Shown here in pieces: positions 44,734-51,891 of a stretch of DNA of 64,000 nt (its first letter is position 1; every line of letters begins with the position of its first letter). The position numbers and the translations under genes were made by a program. This DNA is from Rhodobacterales bacterium (GTDB lineage: Bacteria; Pseudomonadota; Alphaproteobacteria; Rhodobacterales; Rhodobacteraceae): positions 124,001 through 188,000 of the forward strand of contig PDSA01000026.1 in NCBI GenBank assembly GCA_002748285.1, in the 5' to 3' direction. Under the pieces are notes generated by a model. That model was not told the DNA's origin. It was given only the letters and a program-made list of their open reading frames with translations, and did not search any database.

Positions 44734-45249
44734 TCAACCCTTGAGGCGCTTGATGTCGAAACTGCTGATCAACGGACCCAGCTCGGGGTCGCTGATCATC
44801 TTGGCCGCTTTTCTGAGGCTCACCCATTTGCGCTTGCGCTGACCGGCCTCGGGGTATTTTTTCAGCAGACGTTTCACATGCAGCGGGAACACCGCCACCA
44901 CGATGGGCAGATCATCACCTTTGGGCAAGGTCTTGGTGTAGGAATAAATCCCCAGACACAGATTGGAAATCTTGCCCTCGACACCGGCCTCTTCATAGGC
45001 TTCGGTCGCCGCCGCATGGGCCGGAGTCTCGCCATCCAGCGGCCAGCCCTTGGGAATGATCCAGCGCTTGGAGCCCCGGCTGGTGATCATCAGAACCTGC
45101 AATTTGCCATCACGCACCCGGTAACACAACGCCGCAAACTGCGTGCGCACATCCCGTTTGTCCGCCACATCCAGACGCTGGGGTTTGTGCTTTATTCTAA
45201 CTGCCTTGTTCACTTGTCTGCGCTGCCGCTTACGATCTTTTTTTCGCAT
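44734..45249 (-). CDS. NUDIX hydrolase
   Basis: A 171-residue NUDIX protein with an unusually basic N-terminus (MRKKDRKRQRRQ). The box GWPLDGETPAHAAATEAYEE with AGV following fits GX5EX7REUXEEXGU except that Thr replaces the Arg of REU. The neighbouring RWIIPKG supports a DIPP-like subgroup. Substrate cannot be told. The 45250-45355 gap is AT-rich and holds its promoter region. Confidence 0.88.
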   Translation of the reverse strand: MRKKDRKRQRRQVNKAVRIKHKPQRLDVADKRDVRTQFAALCYRVRDGKLQVLMITSRGSKRWIIPKGWPLDGETPAHAAATEAYEEAGVEGKISNLCLGIYSYTKTLPKGDDLPIVVAVFPLHVKRLLKKYPEAGQRKRKWVSLRKAAKMISDPELGPLISSFDIKRLKG

Positions 45250-45355
45250 GTGATTTATATGCTCTGTCTTTTCACGCGTTAAACTAGTTTATTTTTCTCA
45301 AAAGAGAAAGCGTTACACGGAAAATTCACAATAAAAGATCAGGGTTCCGGCGCGT

Positions 45356-46330
45356 TCATGCAGGCAGTTTCGGTTGCTGACCGTTCAGGATCTGCGCAAA
45401 CCAATCCGAATCGATATTGCCCCCGGACAAGATCACCGCGACTTTTTGGCCCCGCATCGCTTCGGACTCTTGCATCAGACCGGCCAGCGCCGCGCCCCCT
45501 GCCCCTTCGGCCGGGTTGTGGGTGTCGCTGAAATAAACCCGGATGGCCTGGGCAATTTCGGCATCCGATACCGTCACGAACCGCTCGGCCCCTTTGGAAT
45601 AGATGTCATACGCCGCCTGCACCGGCTCGCGCACCGCAATCCCGTCGGCAAAGCTCTTGGCGGCACCTGTAGGCACCAGATGGCCGGCCTCAACCGACAA
45701 TTTCGCAGTCGGGAAGTTTTCCGACACCACCGCGATCACCTTGGTATCCAGCCCCAGCGCATCCCGCGCCGCGATGGTGCCGCAAATGCCAGAACCACAG
45801 CCAATTGCCACATAAATCGCGTCCAGATCAGGGTGCGCCGTCATCAGCTCATAGGCATAGGTCGACACGCCACGGATCAGCGCAGGATGAAAAGGCGGCA
45901 CCACGAACAGATCTTCGGATTGCGCCACCCGGATGGCTTCGGCTTTGGCTTCGTCGAAATCGGCGCCGAACTCGATCACCTCGCCACCATAGGCGCGCAT
46001 GGCGGCGTTCTTTTCCGGGGAATTGCCGATGGGAACGTAAATCTTGGATTTCAGACCCGCCGCAGCAGCAGCGCGGGCCTGAGACTGGCCGTGATTGCCG
46101 CGGGTGGCGGTGATGATGCCGCGGGCCTCGGGGTGTTCGCGTTGCAGCCAGTCGATAAAGGTGATGCCACCGCGCACCTTGAACGCGCCGGTCGGGGCGT
46201 GGTTTTCATGCTTGACAATCACCTCGGCCCCGATGCGCTGTGACAGCTGCGGCCAATGGATTTGCGCGGTGGGGGCCATCTGGCGGTAAACGATGTTTTG
46301 CGCGGCTTTCAGATCGTCAATCGTAAACAT
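45356..46330 (-). CDS. PLP-dependent threonine dehydratase-like enzyme
   Basis: A 324-residue fold-type II PLP enzyme. Lys51 in TGAFKVRGG binds PLP, GNHGQSQARAAA contacts the substrate, and GCGSGICGT forms the phosphate cup. No C-terminal ACT domain, so it is a catabolic/unregulated form (threonine or hydroxyaspartate dehydratase-like). Its ATG overlaps the waaA stop (TAATG), so it is the last gene of the glycan operon by position, though probably unrelated in function. Confidence 0.88.
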   Translation of the reverse strand: MFTIDDLKAAQNIVYRQMAPTAQIHWPQLSQRIGAEVIVKHENHAPTGAFKVRGGITFIDWLQREHPEARGIITATRGNHGQSQARAAAAAGLKSKIYVPIGNSPEKNAAMRAYGGEVIEFGADFDEAKAEAIRVAQSEDLFVVPPFHPALIRGVSTYAYELMTAHPDLDAIYVAIGCGSGICGTIAARDALGLDTKVIAVVSENFPTAKLSVEAGHLVPTGAAKSFADGIAVREPVQAAYDIYSKGAERFVTVSDAEIAQAIRVYFSDTHNPAEGAGGAALAGLMQESEAMRGQKVAVILSGGNIDSDWFAQILNGQQPKLPA

Positions 46331-47613
46331 TATTCATCCTGATATTGCAGCAGGCCGAGCAAGCGTTGGGCTGTCTCGGCAAGCGGTTTCTGGCCCTGCT
46401 TGGCCACCATGGCCGCCGCAGAGCGGGTGTTGACAAAGCTCGGATCCATCAAGGTCTGCGCCAGCTCATCGGCATCCCCAACCCGCCGGGCAGCGTTGTG
46501 GCGGTGGAATGCGGCGTAATCCTCGGCGAAATTCCCGATATGTGGTCCGTGGCTGATCGCGCAATCCAGACGGGCGGGCTCGTAGGGGTTATGCCCCCCC
46601 ACATGGCCAAACGAGCCGCCAACAAAGCAACGATCTGCCAGCCGAAACCAAACACCCAGCTGGCCGATCTTGTCAATGATCAGAATTTGCACATCATCCA
46701 GGGGCTCTGTGCTGTTTTTCAGAATTGCCGCCGCAAAGCCCTGATCGGATGCGTGCCGCAACAGCCGTCTGGCCCGACCCGGATCGCGCGGGGCGATGAT
46801 CAGGCAGCTTTGTGGCTGGCTTTGCAACAGCAACCGATGCGCTTTCATCACCTCGATTTCATCGGCCGGATGGGTCGATGCCGCCAGCCAGAGCGGCCGC
46901 CCGGCCAGAGCCTTTTGCCAGTGTTCCCGCTCATCCGGCTGATCGGCCAGCGGATCAGCCCCGGCCTTGAGGCTGCCGGTGACTTTGATCTGATCGCGGG
47001 CAATGCCGAAACGGGCGAATTGCGCCGCGCTGATGTCATCCTGCACCTCGATGAAGCGAAACTTGGCGTAAAGCGCGCTGAAAAACCCGCGGGCTTTTTG
47101 CTTGCTGTCGCCGGATTTTTCGCTCATCCGGCCATTGATCAGCGCCATCGGGATGCCGCGCCGCTCCAACTCGGTCAGGAAAGCCGGCCAGATGTCGCGC
47201 TCGGCCCAGACCGAAAGCTGCGGCTGCCAATGGTCGAGAAAACGGCGCACATAATGCGGGCTGTCCAGAGGCAAAAACTGGTGGATGGTGTCGGCGGGCA
47301 GGTTGTTTTGCACCGCCTGAGCCGAGCTGCGGGCCGAGCTGGTCAGCAAGAATTGCAACCCCGGTTGCCGCTGCTGCATCTGCCGGATCAATGCGGGCAA
47401 CGCCAGCAGCTCGCCCACCCCGACCGCGTGCATCCACACCAGCACCCCCTCCGGGCGCGGCACCTCGGTCAGCGCCAGTTTTTCGCGATAACGCAGCCCG
47501 TCCTCTTTGCCACGCAACAGCCGCTTTTCCAGATGCCGGCGAGCGAACAGCCGGATCAGCGGGCTGAGCCGCAGATAAGCCCATAGCAGAGCGGATTTGG
47601 GGCCGTCAGCCAA
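46330..47613 (-). CDS. waaA: 3-deoxy-D-manno-octulosonic acid transferase
   Basis: A 427-residue GT30-type transferase. N-terminal LVWMHAVGVGELLALPALI, then WAERDIWPAFLTELERRGIP, GSLKAGADPLADQPDE and the C-terminal CFVGGSFGHVGGHNPYEPAR motif. It adds Kdo to lipid A. The start is TTG 47613, overlapping the neuC stop; no ATG fits. Linkage to neuB/neuC suggests a Kdo-like or nonulosonic sugar could be used. Confidence 0.88.
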   Translation of the reverse strand: MADGPKSALLWAYLRLSPLIRLFARRHLEKRLLRGKEDGLRYREKLALTEVPRPEGVLVWMHAVGVGELLALPALIRQMQQRQPGLQFLLTSSARSSAQAVQNNLPADTIHQFLPLDSPHYVRRFLDHWQPQLSVWAERDIWPAFLTELERRGIPMALINGRMSEKSGDSKQKARGFFSALYAKFRFIEVQDDISAAQFARFGIARDQIKVTGSLKAGADPLADQPDEREHWQKALAGRPLWLAASTHPADEIEVMKAHRLLLQSQPQSCLIIAPRDPGRARRLLRHASDQGFAAAILKNSTEPLDDVQILIIDKIGQLGVWFRLADRCFVGGSFGHVGGHNPYEPARLDCAISHGPHIGNFAEDYAAFHRHNAARRVGDADELAQTLMDPSFVNTRSAAAMVAKQGQKPLAETAQRLLGLLQYQDE

Positions 47614-48739
47614 GGTCTTGGAACTCTTTTTGCAACGGGTGCTGCCAGAACTTCTGATCTTTCAGAATGTCGACAAACAGCTGCGCCGAGCTGCCGGCGC
47701 CAAAGCCGCTATCGGAGTCATGTCTTTTGCCCCATTTTTGCGCCAGAAAATCATCAATCGCTTGCCCGTCATGGGCGCTGCAATGGCTGATCGAACCGGC
47801 ATTGGAGCGCTTGTTCTGCCGGGTGCCGATATCCAGACTGGGCAGGCCCAGAAACGGCGCTTCGCGCACCCCGACGCTGGAATTGCCGATATGGGCGGCG
47901 GCGTTTTTCAACAGCTCGGAAAAATAGGCAAACCGCATCGAAGGCAGCACCCGAAAGCGATCATTCGGCAGGGTGTTGATCACCTGCACGATGTCATTGG
48001 CGCCGGGGTCGTTATTGGGCAGGATCACCACGAAATGACGCCCGCTGGCCACCAGACGATCAAACAACGCCCGGGCCTGAGCGCCGATGCTGTCCTGTTC
48101 GCTGGTCACCGGATGGAAGGTAACGATGCCGTAATCGTCAAAGTCGATGTCGTAATGCTGGCGCACCTGCTCCATGCTCACCCCGGAGGCGGCGCGGTGG
48201 GTGTCCAACTCGGGCGAGCCGGTGACATAGATGCTGTCCGCCACCTCGCCCAGCGCCTGCACCCGGGATTTGGCGACCTCGGAGCTGACGAAATGATACG
48301 TCGACAGCTTGGTGTTGCAATGGCGGAAAATCTCATCAATCGTGCCGGAAACCTCGCCGCCCTCGATATGGGCGCAGCGCAGATAGTTAGTGGCACAGAC
48401 CAGCGCAGCAGCCAGCGCCTCAACCCGGTCGCCATGCACCACCACCAAATCGGGCTGGTGATCGGCGACAAAGGCGGAAAAGCCGGTGATGGTGCGGGCC
48501 AGGATCATATCCTGAGGATCATCCTCAGCCTGATTTTCAAACTCGAACACTTCGACGCCTTGCAGACGGTGGACTTCGATTTTGGTCAGCCCGTAGCGCT
48601 CCATCATATGCATTCCGGTCACGAAAAAGCTAACCCGGAACCCGGCATCGCGAGCGGCCAGCGCCAGCGGCTCGAGCTTGCCAAAATCGGCGCGGGTGCC
48701 GGTCACAAAAAGGATCTGTCTGGCCTGTGCTTGCGCCAT
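47606..48739 (-). CDS. neuC: UDP-N-acetylglucosamine 2-epimerase, hydrolysing (NeuC-type)
   Basis: A 377-residue epimerase. It has TGTRADFGKLEPLALAARD, VVVHGDRVEALAAALVC, AHIEGGEVSGTIDEIFRHC, and VTGSPELDTHR; the C-terminal domain has GNSSVGVREAPFLGLPSLD. NeuC-type enzymes release ManNAc-like products for sialic or legionaminic acid synthesis. ATG 48739 lies 4 nt from the FkbM stop; the longer frame is rejected because it overlaps that gene. Confidence 0.9.
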   Translation of the reverse strand: MAQAQARQILFVTGTRADFGKLEPLALAARDAGFRVSFFVTGMHMMERYGLTKIEVHRLQGVEVFEFENQAEDDPQDMILARTITGFSAFVADHQPDLVVVHGDRVEALAAALVCATNYLRCAHIEGGEVSGTIDEIFRHCNTKLSTYHFVSSEVAKSRVQALGEVADSIYVTGSPELDTHRAASGVSMEQVRQHYDIDFDDYGIVTFHPVTSEQDSIGAQARALFDRLVASGRHFVVILPNNDPGANDIVQVINTLPNDRFRVLPSMRFAYFSELLKNAAAHIGNSSVGVREAPFLGLPSLDIGTRQNKRSNAGSISHCSAHDGQAIDDFLAQKWGKRHDSDSGFGAGSSAQLFVDILKDQKFWQHPLQKEFQDLG

Positions 48740-48743
48740 GGTC

Positions 48744-49457
48744 TCAGCCCTCGACCCGTTCAAAGGCAACAACCTGTTCGGTTGACCATTCAATGCGCGG
48801 ATACAGCCCGGCCCGGGCGCAGGTGTCGTAAATCGCCTTGATCGCGGCGCGGCTGATGACTTTGGGGTGAAGCTCAAGGATCACCGCCCGGATGCCGCTC
48901 AGATCAATGCCCTGAAACAGCTCTTCTTCGCCGCCTTCAATGTCGCACATGAACACGGTGGGTTTGACATCCTGCAAAACCTGGCGGAAATCCTTGACCG
49001 GCACCTCAACACTGCTTTGGCTGTTGATCCCCTCAACAATCGAACTTTCGGTAAAGTTTTCATGCAAGTTCAAATGCCGGCTGGTTTCATCGCTTGTGGG
49101 CAGCAAAATCGCGTTATGCACGGTGATATTGTCGATCTTGTTGATCTGATGCAGGTCTTTGATGCGCTCGATCAGGGTCGGGTTGGCCTCATAGGCTTCG
49201 ATATGCACATTCTCCGCCAGCCGCGACGCCACAGCCGAAACCACCCCCATGCCAGAGCCCATCTCCAAAATCACATCCCCATCCCTGACCAGATTTTGCA
49301 GCGCCAGAATTTCGGGTGCCTCATAGTCGCCCTTCCACAGATGCTTCCACACCGGGCGGGTGACATGCGCACCTGTGACAGGCACTTTCAGACCCTTGAA
49401 ACCAAGATAGGGGCGCAGGGCGCGGGCGCGATAGAGTAAGGTAACCAGTAATCCCAT
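48744..49457 (-). CDS. FkbM-family methyltransferase
   Basis: A 237-residue SAM-dependent methyltransferase. GDVILEMGSGMGVVSAVASR is the SAM motif, followed by VHIEAYEANPTLIERI and the FMCDIEGGEEELFQGIDL acidic loop typical of FkbM. It probably O-methylates a sugar of the surface glycan made by this operon. Confidence 0.88.
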   Translation of the reverse strand: MGLLVTLLYRARALRPYLGFKGLKVPVTGAHVTRPVWKHLWKGDYEAPEILALQNLVRDGDVILEMGSGMGVVSAVASRLAENVHIEAYEANPTLIERIKDLHQINKIDNITVHNAILLPTSDETSRHLNLHENFTESSIVEGINSQSSVEVPVKDFRQVLQDVKPTVFMCDIEGGEEELFQGIDLSGIRAVILELHPKVISRAAIKAIYDTCARAGLYPRIEWSTEQVVAFERVEG

Positions 49458-49522
49458 AATGTTCTTTTTTTTCCGTTTTGGGCCCAGGCACCCCGGTCAA
49501 GAACGGTGCGCCTGAGGGCATG

Positions 49523-50632
49523 TTATATTCGGGCTTCGGCCAATCCATCGGCCCTGTCGGCATCCACCTTTTGGCGGATCTCGGACAGCATGGCGGGCGC
49601 AGGAGGCTCAAGATCCCCCGCATCCACGGCCTCAAGATAAGCGATCCGCCACAATTTTGCGACCTGATCATTGCTTTTCTTCAGAACCGGATAGTGAAAC
49701 AGCCGCGTCATGGCATAAGGATAGCTGCTATAAGCCTGACCGCGCTGCAAGGCGTTGTCGATATGTTCAAACACCGCCTGACGCCACTCGGGGCTGTCGG
49801 AAAAGCCTTGCATCAACTGGTCGCGCTGCTGGCGCAAATTCAGGTCGCAATAGGCCGCATAGCGCAGATTTTTGCGCAAAAACGCGTTTGATTGCTGTTG
49901 CAAAGCCTGCAAAAAGCGTTCGGTTTCATAGACCGGGCGCAGCTGAAATCCAGCGTGCCGCAACGCTTCGCTATGGCCGCGCTCGCCCCGGCGGATGACT
50001 TTGTACTTGTTCGAGGTCAGCTTTAAATCCTGCCAATAGCGCCGGAACACATCCGAGGCAAAAACCGCGCCGCGGATCAGATAGCAGTAAGATTCCAGAA
50101 ACTGCACATCCCCCTTGAAGCGCATGATACAGCCAGCCATATCGGCTTCGGCCTTGTCCAGCTGCTCGAGCAAATCGCAGTTTTCATAGAGCGGAAACCA
50201 GATGCTGTCATTGAGGATCAACAGCTTCTGCGGCGAAACCTGCCAGTGCCAGAGCTGCCGGATACCATCGCGATACCCGCCGAAATCATAACCGAAATTG
50301 GGCCGCTCCATGATGCGCCAGCAATGGCCTTGCAGCAGGGCGATGTCCTGGCTGCTGAGCGGCGTGTTGGAGATGGCGAACACGGCATAGCCATGGCTGC
50401 GCAAATGCTGACAGGTTTGCACAGTGCTCTGGCTGATGCCCTTGGGCTGATACAGCAACAGGATGGCGATGTTTTCTGCCTGTGCCTGCTGGCCCTGATA
50501 CACCTTGAAACCGGCGGCAAAGGCGGCATCGTGCTTGCGCTGCGCCGCGGGTTCCCACAGAGCCTCGGGGATGCTCTGCAGCTGCTGCCCAAGGCGCAGC
50601 AGTTCACGCTTTAACTTCCAGGCAGGGATCAT
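49523..50632 (-). CDS. Rhamnan synthesis protein F-like (RgpF) glycan-assembly protein
   Basis: A 369-residue protein with the RgpF-type motif NFGYDFGGYRDGIRQLWHW and the LLILNDSIWFPLY segment, both typical of PF05045-like proteins that build rhamnose-containing polysaccharide. The C-terminal region is helical with a basic tract. It overlaps the neuB stop (ATGA-type) and is 65 nt before FkbM. Its catalytic role in the family is not firmly settled. Confidence 0.75.
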   Translation of the reverse strand: MIPAWKLKRELLRLGQQLQSIPEALWEPAAQRKHDAAFAAGFKVYQGQQAQAENIAILLLYQPKGISQSTVQTCQHLRSHGYAVFAISNTPLSSQDIALLQGHCWRIMERPNFGYDFGGYRDGIRQLWHWQVSPQKLLILNDSIWFPLYENCDLLEQLDKAEADMAGCIMRFKGDVQFLESYCYLIRGAVFASDVFRRYWQDLKLTSNKYKVIRRGERGHSEALRHAGFQLRPVYETERFLQALQQQSNAFLRKNLRYAAYCDLNLRQQRDQLMQGFSDSPEWRQAVFEHIDNALQRGQAYSSYPYAMTRLFHYPVLKKSNDQVAKLWRIAYLEAVDAGDLEPPAPAMLSEIRQKVDADRADGLAEARI

Positions 50633-51657
50633 TCAAAATCGGCCCAACGCAGTTGCTGGTTATAGCTCACCGGGCGTTTAAGCACTTTGCCCACCACCTT
50701 GTCAAATTCATAACCGGCGATCTCGCCCGATCCGGGGCGACGCGCCCAGATGTCGGCCTGCGTAATCACATGCCCGGCGGGCAAATCGCGATCCGCCACC
50801 ACCGAGGCCCGGGCAAAGCGATACACATCCTCCTCAGGCGCGGTGCGCTGTTTGTCATTATGCAACGCGGTGTGAATTTCGCGCGAGCGATCAATCAGAT
50901 GCCGCAGCTCGGCCGGGTCCATCGAACACACAATATCCGGGCCGATGCGATAGCGGCTGTCGGTGTAATGGCGCTCCAGAATCGACGCCCCCAGCGCCAC
51001 CGACGCCAGCGCCATCTCCGGCCCGATCGAGTGATCCGAAAACCCGACCACCGCATTCGGGAACGCTTCTTGCAGGTCACGCACCCCTTTCAGCGACACG
51101 ATTTCAGGCGGGGACGGGTAAAGATTGGTGCATTCCAGCAGCGCATACGCGACACCGGCATCTTCCAAAATCGCCACCGAAGCGCGGATGCTGTCGATGC
51201 TCTGCATCCCGGTCGACAGGATCACCGGCTTGCCAAAGGCGGCGATGTGGCGGATCAGGGGCAGGTTGTCGGCCTCGCCCGAGCCGATCTTGAAGGCCGG
51301 CACGTCGATCTCATTCAAAAAATCCGCTGCCGCCCGGGAAAACGGGGTTGAGATATAGATCATGCCCAGGTTTTCGACATAATCTTTCAGGGCGATTTCA
51401 TCCTCTTTGGACAGGGCGCAGCGGGCCATGACCTCCCAAATCGACACATCCGCATTGGGCGGGAAAATCTGTTTGGCCTCGTCGGTCATTTCGTCTTCGA
51501 GGATATGGGTCTGGTGTTTGACCATCTCACAGCCCGAAGCTGCGGCCAACCGGGCCATTTCCTTGGCCACCTCCAGATCGCCGCCATGGTTGATGCCGAT
51601 TTCAGCAATCACCAGAGGCGGCTGCTGGGCCGAGATGATACGGTCACGGATTATCAT
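50629..51657 (-). CDS. neuB: N-acetylneuraminate/legionaminate synthase (NeuB-type)
   Basis: A 342-residue NeuB. N-terminal VIAEIGINHGGDLEVAKEMA, KHQTHILEDEM, the FKIGSGEADNLPLI and FSDHSIGPEMALASVALGAS segments, and a C-terminal SAF domain (ARASVVADRDLPAGHVI). It condenses phosphoenolpyruvate with a mannosamine-like sugar. First gene of the operon; a TTGCCC-17-GATTAT promoter lies upstream. Confidence 0.93.
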   Translation of the reverse strand: MIIRDRIISAQQPPLVIAEIGINHGGDLEVAKEMARLAAASGCEMVKHQTHILEDEMTDEAKQIFPPNADVSIWEVMARCALSKEDEIALKDYVENLGMIYISTPFSRAAADFLNEIDVPAFKIGSGEADNLPLIRHIAAFGKPVILSTGMQSIDSIRASVAILEDAGVAYALLECTNLYPSPPEIVSLKGVRDLQEAFPNAVVGFSDHSIGPEMALASVALGASILERHYTDSRYRIGPDIVCSMDPAELRHLIDRSREIHTALHNDKQRTAPEEDVYRFARASVVADRDLPAGHVITQADIWARRPGSGEIAGYEFDKVVGKVLKRPVSYNQQLRWADFE

Positions 51658-51716
51658 AGGATGCGCCCTCTTTTTTGCGCCTTTATGGCCTGTGCGCGGC
51701 GGAGGGTCCAGTGGTT

Positions 51717-51745
51717 ATAATCTGGCGGGCAGCGAAGAGGGGCAA
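51717..51745 (-). promoter_or_regulatory. Putative sigma-70-type promoter of the neuB operon
   Basis: On the minus strand TTGCCC (51740-51745) and GATTAT (51717-51722) are separated by 17 nt, about 60 nt upstream of the neuB ATG. Fit to consensus is moderate. Confidence 0.4.
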
Positions 51746-51796
51746 GATTTCTGCCGAACGAAGGCACGCTTTCAAACTGTCCCGCCCGGACGATAG

Positions 51797-51838
51797 GCCG
51801 GGCTGCGCCTGCCTGCCCCCCGGCAGGCGCAGCCCGGC
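51797..51838. terminator. Perfect 17-bp GC-rich hairpin between neuB and fdhA
   Basis: GCCGGGCTGCGCCTGCC pairs exactly with its complement around an 8-nt loop, with GTTTTT following on the plus strand. Transcripts here are minus-strand (fdhA into neuB), so the T-run is on the wrong side; a strong stem may still end fdhA. No plus-strand gene needs it. Confidence 0.6.
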
Positions 51839-51891
51839 GTTTTTACCCCATACGAAGGCTTTTAGACGCAATCCGCACCGCCCTCCTCCGC

